Positions 56,733 through 64,000 of a DNA stretch of 64,000 nucleotides are shown here, one piece after another (the first letter of the stretch is position 1; every line of letters starts with the position of its first letter). The translations under genes and the position numbers were made by a program. The stretch is from Bacillus pumilus (GTDB lineage Bacteria; Bacillota; Bacilli; Bacillales; Bacillaceae): positions 928,272-992,271 of the forward strand of contig NZ_CP047089.1 of assembly GCF_009937765.1 (NCBI RefSeq), written 5' to 3'. The notes below the pieces were generated by a model. It had not been told where the DNA came from. It saw nothing but the letters and a program-made list of their open reading frames with translations, and searched no databases.

Positions 56733-56744
56733 TCATACGGGTCG

Positions 56745-56775
56745 AGAGCAGTCTCTTTAGGGGCTGCTCTTTTTC
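56745..56775 (+). terminator. Terminator of sigW-rsiW
   Basis: AGAGCAG / CTGCTCT hairpin followed by TTTTT. Confidence 0.8.
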
Positions 56776-56851
56776 TATATCATAGGTCTGAATGTATCCC
56801 CGAAATAGCACGCCAGCCATATATGGCAACTGTTTTCCTTGCTGAAACAAA

Positions 56852-56863
56852 ATGTGGTATAAT
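56852..56863 (+). promoter_or_regulatory. Extended -10 promoter of cdaA operon
   Basis: TGTGGTATAAT gives an exact TATAAT (56858-56863) with upstream TG. The -35 region (TTCCTT) is poor. About 88 nt upstream of cdaA. Confidence 0.5.
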
Positions 56864-56950
56864 AGCCACGCTATGTATTTACACATAGGTTCTTTTTTTA
56901 TTAAAAATGCATCAAACGAAGAATAACTGAAAATTCTGGAGGACGAGGAA

Positions 56951-57772
56951 ATGGCTTTAGGGGATATTCCTTTTTTGCAGTACCTCGGTAATGCTGTTGA
57001 TATTCTCGTTGTTTGGTATGTGATATATAAATTAATGATGGTCATCCGCGGAACAAAAGCGGTTCAGCTTTTAAAGGGAATTGTGGTCATTGTTCTCGTC
57101 AGGATGGGAAGTGCGTATCTCGGTCTTAACACACTTCAATGGCTGATGGATCAAGCGATTACGTGGGGATTCCTTGCGATCATTATTATTTTTCAGCCAG
57201 AGCTAAGGAGAGCGCTTGAGCAGCTTGGGCGCGGCCGTTTCTTCTCAAGAAGCGGGACACCTGTAGAGGAACAGCAGCAGAAAACGATCGAGGCAATTAC
57301 AAAAGCAATTAACTATATGGCAAAACGTAGAATCGGCGCGCTGCTGACAATAGAGCGTGATACTGGGATGAATGATTACATAGAGACTGGAATTCCTTTA
57401 AATGCAAAGGTGAGTTCAGAGCTGCTCATTAATATTTTCATTCCAAATACCCCGCTTCATGATGGTGCTGTCATTATGAAGCGTGATGAGATTGCAGCTG
57501 CGGCTTGTTATTTACCGCTGTCAGAAAGTCCTTTTATCTCAAAGGAACTTGGGACGCGTCACAGGGCGGCAGTCGGAATTAGCGAAGTGACAGACAGCTT
57601 GACCGTCATCGTTTCTGAGGAGACAGGCGGCATTTCTGTCGCAAGAAATGGTGATCTCCACCGAGAATTGACAGAAGAAGCGCTTCAAGAAATGCTGATT
57701 GCTGAATTTAGTAAGAACAGCAAAGATGCTTCCTCGACCAAATGGTATTGGAGGGGCAAGAAAAATGGATAA
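56951..57772 (+). CDS. cdaA: Diadenylate cyclase CdaA
   Basis: Membrane enzyme making c-di-AMP from two ATP. The 273 residues have three N-terminal membrane helices (~10-85) and a DAC domain with the catalytic motifs LHDGAVIMKRDEI and LGTRHRAAVGISE. It overlaps cdaR by 8 nt; the cdaA-cdaR-glmM order is conserved in Firmicutes and the three proteins interact. Confidence 0.97.
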   Translation: MALGDIPFLQYLGNAVDILVVWYVIYKLMMVIRGTKAVQLLKGIVVIVLVRMGSAYLGLNTLQWLMDQAITWGFLAIIIIFQPELRRALEQLGRGRFFSRSGTPVEEQQQKTIEAITKAINYMAKRRIGALLTIERDTGMNDYIETGIPLNAKVSSELLINIFIPNTPLHDGAVIMKRDEIAAAACYLPLSESPFISKELGTRHRAAVGISEVTDSLTVIVSEETGGISVARNGDLHRELTEEALQEMLIAEFSKNSKDASSTKWYWRGKKNG

Positions 57773-59174
57773 GATTTTGAATAATCGCTGGGCCGTAAAG
57801 CTTCTTGCATTGGTCTTCGCTTTATTGCTGTATGGTGCAGTCAATTCAGCGCAAGCGCCCACGCCGAAAAAAATCGGTGAATCCTTTTTCCCAACATCGA
57901 CGACAGATGAAGCAACCCTAACAGACATTCCTGTTAAAGCGTATTATGATGACGAGAAGTACGTCGTTACTGGTGTGCCACAAACAGTCAATGTGACGAT
58001 TAAAGGGTCAACGAGTGCAGTGAAAACAGCAAGACAAACAAAAAACTTTGAAATATATGCAGATATGCAGAATTTATCCACAGGTACTCATAAAGTGGAG
58101 CTGAAAGCAAGAGATGTATCAAAAGGACTCACACTATCGATCAATCCATCTGTGACGACGGTGACGATACAAGAAAAAACAACAGCAGAATTTCCTGTTG
58201 AAACTGAATTTTATAATCAAAATAAAATCAAAGATGGCTATTCGCCTGAACAACCTATTGTGAATCCAAAAAAAGTCACAGTTACAGGTTCTAAGGACGT
58301 GATCGACAAAATTTCTGTCATTAAAGCATTTGTGAACCTAGAGGATGTCGATCAGCAAATTGAAAAGGAAGCGAAACTCACTGTGTATGATAGCAGCGGG
58401 AATGAGCTGCCAGTCGAATTAAGTCCGTCTGTGGTAAATATTACAGTTCCTATCTCAAGTCCAAGCAAAAAGGTTCCGTTTAAAATAGAGAGGACTGGCA
58501 GTTTGCCGGATGGGATCAGTATCTCAAGTATTGAGACAAGCCCGAGTGAGGTCACAGTGTACGGCTCTCAAAAAGTGCTTGATTCTCTTGATTTTATTGA
58601 TGGCGTCAAGCTGGACTTAAGTAAGATCAAAGATGATACGGAGATTGATGCCGATATTCCCATACCAGATGGTGTGAAAAAGGTATCGCCCGAAACGGTG
58701 AAGATCAAAGTGAAGGTTGCAACAGCGCAAGAAAAAAAGATCGATAATGTCCCAATTTCTATCGTAGGTCTGAGCAAGGATCTCACCTCTGAATTTGTGA
58801 GCCCATCTTCTGGACGGCTCACGTTAACAGCAAAAGGATCAAAGAGTGCGATTGATAAACTAAAGGCTTCAGATGTTGAAGCCTATATCAATGTCGGGGA
58901 CTTGAATGAAGGAACACATGAAGTCACAGTTCAAGTGAATGGTCCTCAAAATGTGACGTGGACATTATCGAGATCAAAGGTCAAAGTGAAACTGACCTCT
59001 ACTGAGACAGAAGATCAGCCAGCGTCTACAAATGATCAGAAGAAGCCATCTTCTGATGACGATGATCAGAAAGAGAAGAGTAAAGAAGAATCCACGCAAG
59101 ATAAAGCAAAGAAAGAATCAAGTCAAAGACAGCGGATCAAAGAAGATAAAAAAGAGGACGAAGCGTCCTCTTGA
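57765..59174 (+). CDS. cdaR: CdaA regulator CdaR (YbbR repeats)
   Basis: Regulates CdaA at the membrane. The 469 residues have an N-terminal membrane helix (~9-27), four YbbR-type repeats outside (~50-415) and a ~50-residue Lys/Glu/Asp-rich tail. The ATG at 57765 lies in the last codons of cdaA; the frame upstream of it is inside cdaA. Confidence 0.95.
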   Translation: MDKILNNRWAVKLLALVFALLLYGAVNSAQAPTPKKIGESFFPTSTTDEATLTDIPVKAYYDDEKYVVTGVPQTVNVTIKGSTSAVKTARQTKNFEIYADMQNLSTGTHKVELKARDVSKGLTLSINPSVTTVTIQEKTTAEFPVETEFYNQNKIKDGYSPEQPIVNPKKVTVTGSKDVIDKISVIKAFVNLEDVDQQIEKEAKLTVYDSSGNELPVELSPSVVNITVPISSPSKKVPFKIERTGSLPDGISISSIETSPSEVTVYGSQKVLDSLDFIDGVKLDLSKIKDDTEIDADIPIPDGVKKVSPETVKIKVKVATAQEKKIDNVPISIVGLSKDLTSEFVSPSSGRLTLTAKGSKSAIDKLKASDVEAYINVGDLNEGTHEVTVQVNGPQNVTWTLSRSKVKVKLTSTETEDQPASTNDQKKPSSDDDDQKEKSKEESTQDKAKKESSQRQRIKEDKKEDEASS

Positions 59175-59199
59175 ATGGTGAAAAAGGAGCGATTGAAAC

Positions 59200-60546
59200 A
59201 TGGGCAAGTACTTTGGAACTGATGGTGTAAGGGGTGTGGCGAATAGCGAATTAACGCCAGAGCTCGCATTTAAAATTGGGAGATTTGGCGGCTATGTGCT
59301 CACGAAGGATAAAGAACGTCCAAAGGTACTCGTTGGGCGAGACACACGTGTATCCGGCCATATGCTAGAAGGAGCGCTCGTTGCTGGCTTACTTTCAATT
59401 GGGGCTGAAGTGATGCGTCTAGGTGTGATTTCAACACCTGGAGTGTCATATTTAACGAAAGCAATGGACGCAGAAGCGGGTGTCATGATCTCTGCTTCTC
59501 ACAACCCAGTTCAAGACAATGGAATTAAATTCTTTGGCGGTGACGGCTTTAAGCTGTCAGATGAACAGGAGAATGAAATTGAGCAGCTGATGGATCAGCC
59601 GGTCGATCAATTGCCACGTCCAGTTGGAGCGGATCTTGGAACAGTAAATGACTACTTTGAAGGCGGCCAGAAATACTTGCAATTCTTGAAGCAGACAGCA
59701 GATGAGGATTTCACAGGTATTCATGTGGCACTTGACTGTGCACACGGCGCAACCTCTTCTCTAGCGACACATTTATTTGCGGATTTAGATGCGGATGTAT
59801 CCACAATGGGAACATCACCAAACGGATTGAATATCAATGATGGTGTAGGCTCAACTCATCCAGAGGCGCTTTCTGTTTTTGTAAAGGAGAAGGGTGCAGA
59901 TATTGGTCTTGCGTTTGATGGTGACGGTGACCGTCTGATTGCTGTCGATGAAAAAGGTGATATTGTAGACGGCGATCAAATTATGTACATATGTGCACGT
60001 TATTTGAAGGGCGAAGGCCGATTAAAGGATAACACTGTCGTATCCACGGTCATGAGTAACCTAGGTTTTTATAAAGCGCTCGAAAAACAAGGCATTAAGA
60101 GCATCCAAACAGCTGTTGGTGACCGCTATGTGGTTGAAGCGATGAAAAAGGATGGATATAATGTCGGCGGTGAGCAGTCAGGCCACTTGATTTTCCTTGA
60201 TTACAATACGACAGGTGATGGCATGCTTTCTGCAATTATGCTTGTCAACACACTCAAAGCAACAGGGAAAACATTGTCAGAGCTTGCAGCTGAAATGGAG
60301 AAATTCCCGCAGCTTCTAGTGAATGTGAAAGTGTCTGATAAATATAAAGTAGAAGAAAATGAAAAAGTAAAAGCAGTCATTCAAGAGGTTGAAAAAGAGA
60401 TGAACGGTGACGGCCGTATTCTTGTTCGTCCATCTGGAACAGAGCCACTTGTACGTGTCATGGCAGAGGCGAAAACAAAAGAGCTATGTGATGAATATGT
60501 GACTCGAATTACCGCTGTTGTGAAAGAGGAAATGGGTATTGAGTAA
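59200..60546 (+). CDS. glmM: Phosphoglucosamine mutase GlmM
   Basis: Converts glucosamine-6-P to glucosamine-1-P for UDP-GlcNAc synthesis. The 448 residues carry the phosphoserine loop [13 protein letters not shown] (Ser100), the magnesium loop [14 protein letters not shown] and the phosphate-binding [12 protein letters not shown]. Follows cdaR by 25 bp. Confidence 0.98.
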   Translation: MGKYFGTDGVRGVANSELTPELAFKIGRFGGYVLTKDKERPKVLVGRDTRVSGHMLEGALVAGLLSIGAEVMRLGVISTPGVSYLTKAMDAEAGVMISASHNPVQDNGIKFFGGDGFKLSDEQENEIEQLMDQPVDQLPRPVGADLGTVNDYFEGGQKYLQFLKQTADEDFTGIHVALDCAHGATSSLATHLFADLDADVSTMGTSPNGLNINDGVGSTHPEALSVFVKEKGADIGLAFDGDGDRLIAVDEKGDIVDGDQIMYICARYLKGEGRLKDNTVVSTVMSNLGFYKALEKQGIKSIQTAVGDRYVVEAMKKDGYNVGGEQSGHLIFLDYNTTGDGMLSAIMLVNTLKATGKTLSELAAEMEKFPQLLVNVKVSDKYKVEENEKVKAVIQEVEKEMNGDGRILVRPSGTEPLVRVMAEAKTKELCDEYVTRITAVVKEEMGIE

Positions 60547-60553
60547 TAGATGA

Positions 60554-60588
60554 AGGCAAACCGCTGGCAGCGGTTTGCTTTTTTTCGA
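60554..60588 (+). terminator. Terminator of cdaA-cdaR-glmM
   Basis: GCAAACCGCTG / CAGCGGTTTGC hairpin followed by seven T. Confidence 0.9.
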
Positions 60589-60754
60589 ATAAACGACATA
60601 ATTGGATGGATCTATACGAATGATATAAGCGAGGGCAACTTGAAACTGACTTCATACATAGGAGAGCACATCAAAGGTAGAACGTGACAAGCCTCATCGC
60701 ATATAGTGTATGGAGGTCTTACTTTCTTGAAAGGGATCACCCGCTACATTGTGA

Positions 60755-60783
60755 TTGACGGAGGTCAGACCTTATAGTACAAT
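60755..60783 (+). promoter_or_regulatory. Sigma-A promoter of glmS
   Basis: TTGACG (60755-60760), 17-nt spacer, TACAAT (60778-60783). It lies ~75 nt upstream of the ribozyme cleavage site. Confidence 0.75.
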
Positions 60784-60854
60784 CATCCTTGTGTTACTGG
60801 ATTTTTATTCTATCAGGAAAGGCAGGGTAGATGTTCGTTCAGCAACTCTCTTAT

Positions 60855-61042
60855 AATTATAGCGCCCGAACTAAGCGATCGGACGAAAGATGCTTAGTTG
60901 ACGAGGATGGAGGTTATCGAAATTTCGGCGGATGCCTCCCGGCTGATCAAAAAGAGATCACAGCCGTAAGTGTTTCTTTAAAGCAAAGAGGTGACTCTTT
61001 GTACAAAGGGAATACACATGATCTCCCAAATTAAACATGTAG
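60855..61042 (+). ncRNA. glmS self-cleaving ribozyme/riboswitch
   Basis: The leader contains the glmS ribozyme: cleavage context ATTATA-GCGCC (cut expected between 60861 and 60862), the core GACGAGGATGGAGGTTATCG, TTTCGGCGGATGCCTCCCGG, GATCACAGCCGTAAG, and the 3' domain ACATGATCTCCC...ACATGT. Glucosamine-6-P acts as cofactor for cleavage, which lowers glmS expression. The P2-side arm (CTAAGC...GCTTAG) looks species-specific. A 67-codon frame across it is not a gene. Confidence 0.95.
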
Positions 61043-61044
61043 AG

Positions 61045-61064
61045 AGGGACGAAGAAATGTCCCT
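61045..61064 (+). other. Small hairpin between ribozyme and glmS
   Basis: AGGGAC / GTCCCT stem-loop just after the ribozyme. Followed by a T-poor stretch, so not a clear terminator; role unknown. Confidence 0.4.
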
Positions 61065-61119
61065 TCTATTGTAGTAGGCTTTCTTTGTCCCTTTCACATG
61101 ATCGAGAGGAAGAATATTT

Positions 61120-62922
61120 ATGTGTGGAATCGTAGGTTATATTGGTCAGAATGATGCGAAGGAAATCTTATTAAAAGGTTTAGAGAAGCTTGAGTACCGT
61201 GGGTATGACTCAGCAGGTATCGCTGTGGCAAACGAAGAAGGCGTGCATGTGTTCAAAGAAAAAGGACGTATCGCTGAGCTTCGTGAAGTTGTTGATGCAA
61301 ACGTAGCATCTTCAGCTGGAATCGGACATACACGCTGGGCAACACACGGTGTACCAAGCCATCTAAATGCGCATCCGCATCAAAGTGCTTCTGGCCGTTT
61401 TACGCTTGTTCATAACGGTGTCATCGAGAACTATGTACAATTGACACGCGAATATTTACAAGACGTCACACTAAAAAGCGACACAGATACAGAGGTTGTT
61501 GTTCAAGTCATCGAACAATTTGTCAGCAGAGGTCTTGATACAGAGGAAGCTTTCCGTCAAACGCTTCTTCAACTAAAAGGCTCTTACGCAATTGCTCTTT
61601 TCGATAACGAAAACAAAGAAACAATCTATGTGGCGAAAAACAAAAGCCCATTATTGGTTGGTTTCGGAGAAGATTTCAACGTTGTAGCTTCTGACGCAAT
61701 GGCGATGCTTCAAGTAACAAACGAATATGCGGAATTAATGGATAAAGAAATGGTCATTGTCACAAAAGACGAGGTTATTATTAAAAACCTTGACGGTGAT
61801 ATCATGACACGTCCTTCTTATATCGCTGAGCTAGATGCAAGCGACATCGAGAAAGGCACATATCCTCACTACATGTTAAAAGAAACGGATGAGCAGCCGC
61901 TTGTTATGCGCAAAATCATCCAAGAATATCAAGACGAAAACGGCAAACTGTCAGTCGCTGGCGATATCGCAAGCGCAGTAGCAGAAGCAGACCGCATTTA
62001 CATCGTGGCTTGTGGAACGAGCTACCATGCAGGACTTGTTGGTAAACAATATATTGAAGACTGGGCAAAAGTACCTGTAGAAGTCCATGTAGCAAGTGAA
62101 TTCTCTTACAACATGCCGCTTCTATCGAAAAAGCCGTTGTTCATCTTCCTTTCTCAATCTGGGGAGACTGCGGACAGCCGTGCTGTACTTGTTCAAGTCA
62201 AAGAGCTTGGTCATAAAGCATTAACAATCACAAACGTACCAGGATCTACGCTTTCTCGTGAAGCGGACTTCACATTGCTTCTTCATGCAGGGCCAGAAAT
62301 CGCAGTGGCTTCAACAAAAGCTTACACAGCGCAAATCGCTGTTCTTGCGATCCTTGCATCTGTTGCAGCTGAATTAAATGGTCAATCTCTTGACTTCGAC
62401 CTTGTGAAAGAGCTTGGAATTGTAGCAAACGCAATGGAAGCCCTTGTGGATCAAAAGGATGAAATGGAACAAATCGCTCGTGACTTCTTCACAGTGACAC
62501 GTAACGCATTCTTTATCGGAAGAGGACTTGACTACTATGTGTGCCTTGAAGGTTCACTCAAACTAAAAGAGATCTCTTACATCCAAGCAGAAGGCTTTGC
62601 TGGAGGAGAACTCAAACACGGCACGATTGCTTTAATTGAAGAAGGCACACCGGTCATTGCCCTTGCAACACAAGAGCACGTGAACCTCAGCATTCGCGGT
62701 AACGTCAAAGAAGTCGTTGCACGTGGTGCAAACCCATGTGTCATCTCACTAAAAGGCCTAGAAGACGAAGGCGACCGTTTCGTCCTTCCAGCTGTACATC
62801 CAGCACTTGCACCACTTGCATCTGTTGTTCCATTACAGCTAATCGCTTACTACGCAGCCCTTCACCGCGGGTGTGATGTAGATAAACCACGTAACCTTGC
62901 GAAGAGTGTGACGGTGGAGTAG
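61120..62922 (+). CDS. glmS: Glutamine-fructose-6-phosphate aminotransferase GlmS
   Basis: Makes glucosamine-6-P from fructose-6-P and glutamine. The 600 residues have the N-terminal glutaminase domain with nucleophile Cys2 (MCGIVGYIG) and two SIS domains ([27 protein letters not shown]) ending [12 protein letters not shown]. Controlled by the upstream ribozyme. Confidence 0.99.
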   Translation: MCGIVGYIGQNDAKEILLKGLEKLEYRGYDSAGIAVANEEGVHVFKEKGRIAELREVVDANVASSAGIGHTRWATHGVPSHLNAHPHQSASGRFTLVHNGVIENYVQLTREYLQDVTLKSDTDTEVVVQVIEQFVSRGLDTEEAFRQTLLQLKGSYAIALFDNENKETIYVAKNKSPLLVGFGEDFNVVASDAMAMLQVTNEYAELMDKEMVIVTKDEVIIKNLDGDIMTRPSYIAELDASDIEKGTYPHYMLKETDEQPLVMRKIIQEYQDENGKLSVAGDIASAVAEADRIYIVACGTSYHAGLVGKQYIEDWAKVPVEVHVASEFSYNMPLLSKKPLFIFLSQSGETADSRAVLVQVKELGHKALTITNVPGSTLSREADFTLLLHAGPEIAVASTKAYTAQIAVLAILASVAAELNGQSLDFDLVKELGIVANAMEALVDQKDEMEQIARDFFTVTRNAFFIGRGLDYYVCLEGSLKLKEISYIQAEGFAGGELKHGTIALIEEGTPVIALATQEHVNLSIRGNVKEVVARGANPCVISLKGLEDEGDRFVLPAVHPALAPLASVVPLQLIAYYAALHRGCDVDKPRNLAKSVTVE

Positions 62923-62946
62923 GGATTAAATAAAATCGGATTTTTG

Positions 62947-62987
62947 ATACCCCTTTAGATATAATTGTCTATAGGGGTATTTTTTGT
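62947..62987 (+). terminator. Terminator of glmS
   Basis: ATACCCCT / AGGGGTAT hairpin followed by TTTTTT. Confidence 0.85.
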
Positions 62988-63054
62988 GTCTAAAGAGCTA
63001 AATAAAATGAAAGATAGATTCGATAAGATCGTTTATTTTCAAGGGAGCGGGATC

Positions 63055-63423
63055 ATGATGAGTGATTATTTAAAACAAGAAAAACGGGGAATTATTTTTT
63101 TCTTCATCGTTTATATCGCATTGTTTATAAGCTCTTATTTGTTGATTGGCGGTCCTGCTACCGTCGAAGGACCGATTTGTGTATTTCTAGGATTCTGTTT
63201 GGTTCAATTTCATAAATATAGATCTTTCAAAAAAGATGCAGGTAATAAAAAGAGAATAGGCATACTAAGAGAGCAGCATATAGAGAAGGCCATACAGCTT
63301 GAATATTTTAAAAAGAAAGAGAGAACAACACATGACCAAACAAAAACTTTACACAATGAGTTTCGCAAAAGTATATCCGCTCTATTTCGCAAAGGTAGAG
63401 AGAAAGGGAAAAACGAAAGCTGA
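63055..63423 (+). CDS. Uncharacterised small membrane protein
   Basis: About 122 residues with two predicted membrane helices (~9-29 and ~34-52 from this start), then a basic, charged tail. No family recognised. The ATG at 63055 has an AAGGGAG site; the frame extends 30 codons upstream through the glmS terminator, which argues against that longer form. The last ~30 residues are read from DNA that also encodes the DUF2200 protein in another frame, an unusual 92-nt overlap; the tail may be a product of a frameshift that removed an earlier stop. Confidence 0.6.
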   Translation: MMSDYLKQEKRGIIFFFIVYIALFISSYLLIGGPATVEGPICVFLGFCLVQFHKYRSFKKDAGNKKRIGILREQHIEKAIQLEYFKKKERTTHDQTKTLHNEFRKSISALFRKGREKGKNES

Positions 63424-63688
63424 AGTCGATACGATTATTTGTTGGTTAACAGGGTACAGTCCAGAAGAGTTGCTGGAACAGATAGATAAACAGATAGACA
63501 TTGAAACCTTCTTTGCCGAAGCTCCTGAGCTTCATCCTTCCCGTAGTTTAATCAAAGGAGTCATCTGTGGTGTACGGGTAGAGGACATTGAGGAAGAAAC
63601 CATGAAAAACATTCGGTATCTAGATAAGTTGATTGATGAGTTAGCCAAGGGAAAGAAAATGGAAAAGATTTTGCGAGATTCGTCATGA
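63332..63688 (+). CDS. DUF2200 family protein
   Basis: Conserved small cytoplasmic protein, 118 residues, with the family pattern [36 protein letters not shown] and [20 protein letters not shown]. Function unknown. The ATG at 63332 has only a weak AAAGAGAG-like site. It overlaps the upstream membrane-protein frame by 92 nt. Confidence 0.85.
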   Translation: MTKQKLYTMSFAKVYPLYFAKVERKGKTKAEVDTIICWLTGYSPEELLEQIDKQIDIETFFAEAPELHPSRSLIKGVICGVRVEDIEEETMKNIRYLDKLIDELAKGKKMEKILRDSS

Positions 63689-63696
63689 ACATCACA

Positions 63697-63732
63697 AGCA
63701 GGCCTAGTGAATAACCTTCACTGGGCTTTTTT
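63697..63732 (+). terminator. Terminator after the DUF2200 gene
   Basis: GCCTAGTGAA / TTCACTGGGC hairpin (one G-T pair) followed by TTTTTT. Confidence 0.75.
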
Positions 63733-63772
63733 ATATTTATAGACCATTCGATCGATAAAAATAAAATCTGTT

Positions 63773-63798
63773 TGAACGAATCCTCTCTTCATGTCGTC
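63773..63798 (+). promoter_or_regulatory. Candidate ECF (sigma-Y type) promoter
   Basis: TGAAC (63773-63777), 17-nt spacer, CGTC (63795-63798), the elements reported for sigma-Y in B. subtilis. It lies 50 nt upstream of a YxlE-like gene, and yxlE belongs to the sigY operon in B. subtilis. Confidence 0.45.
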
Positions 63799-63848
63799 AA
63801 AAGAAGTGATATCAAAACAAATTGGCGTTTGAAAAGGGAGTGGCGTGG

Positions 63849-64000
63849 ATGGATATGAAGATGATTTTACCTCTTATTTTGCTGCAAGCGATTTTGATGG
63901 TGATTGGTTTGTTTGATTTGTTGAAAAGAGACCCATCGAGAATCAGAGGAGAGGTGAAGTGGGTTTGGGCTTTGGTGATTGTGTTTGTGGCGAGTGCCGG
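63849..64000 (+). CDS. PLDc_N / YxlE-like membrane protein (partial)
   Basis: The 5' part (50 codons) of a small membrane protein cut by the window end. It starts MDMKMILPLILLQAILMVIG with one helix, then LFDLLKRDPSRIRGEVKWVW and a second helix, the layout of the phospholipase D N-terminal-like (PLDc_N) domain of YxlE. The ATG has an AAGGGAG site 8 nt upstream. Confidence 0.65.
   Translation, partial: MDMKMILPLILLQAILMVIGLFDLLKRDPSRIRGEVKWVWALVIVFVASA

Noticed and set aside
60831-61034. 67-codon ORF upstream of glmS
   Set aside because: It lies almost wholly within the glmS ribozyme, whose conserved core explains the sequence, and has no ribosome site.

Overview
The window is chromosomal DNA from a low-GC Gram-positive bacterium of the genus Bacillus, most probably the B. 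pumilus / B. safensis / B. altitudinis group. Nearly every gene has a recognisable B. subtilis counterpart in near-identical order, and sigma-D, sigma-B, sigma-W and PhoP-type control sites can be read upstream of the expected genes. I see no prophage, CRISPR array, plasmid genes or intact insertion sequence.

Layout. (1) 1-13400, mostly minus strand: secA and hpf, then the late flagellar genes: a chemoreceptor and an unknown small protein at the end of fliD-fliS-fliT, then flaG, csrA-fliW, yviE, flgL-flgK, flgN, flgM and yvyF. (2) 13400-19000: competence operon comFA-comFB-comFC (comFC frameshifted), degV and the degS-degU two-component system. (3) 19200-40600, cell envelope: yvyE, tagV, tagO, the teichuronic acid operon tuaA-H with an extra epimerase gene, an extra LytA-like lipoprotein, lytA-lytB-lytC, lytR (tagU), mnaA and gtaB. 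(4) 40600-43100: a junction with a transposase-like fragment, the last ~76 nt of a 23S rRNA, a full 5S rRNA, tRNA-Asn, tRNA-Thr, a gene-poor stretch, and the flagellin gene hag, which is not in its usual place beside csrA. (5) 43400-53700: ybaR, ybaS and the muropeptide recycling operon murQ-murR-murP-amiE-nagZ-namZ. (6) 53870-54300: five tRNA genes. (7) 54400-62900: rocF, sigW-rsiW, cdaA-cdaR-glmM and glmS with its self-cleaving ribozyme. (8) The last kilobase has a small membrane protein, a DUF2200 protein and the start of a YxlE-like gene.

How it fits together. The first half couples motility (late flagellar genes under sigma-D, with the CsrA/FliW/Hag switch) to competence and DegSU control, then to anionic wall polymer synthesis: TagO, LCP ligases TagV/TagU, MnaA and GtaB for teichoic acid; the Tua proteins for the phosphate-free substitute. 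A five-repeat PhoP-type box precedes tuaA. The second half recycles muropeptides, signals with c-di-AMP and makes UDP-GlcNAc precursors, so envelope metabolism dominates the window.

The most unusual points are the synteny junction at a truncated rRNA operon, the moved hag gene with a 58-codon ORF in its leader that overlaps the hag start by 4 nt, the two extra genes after fliT, the frameshifted comFC, and the duplicated lytA-type lipoprotein. No wholly new multi-gene system is evident. Statements about B. subtilis gene order, gene lengths and regulation come from memory, not from a search.
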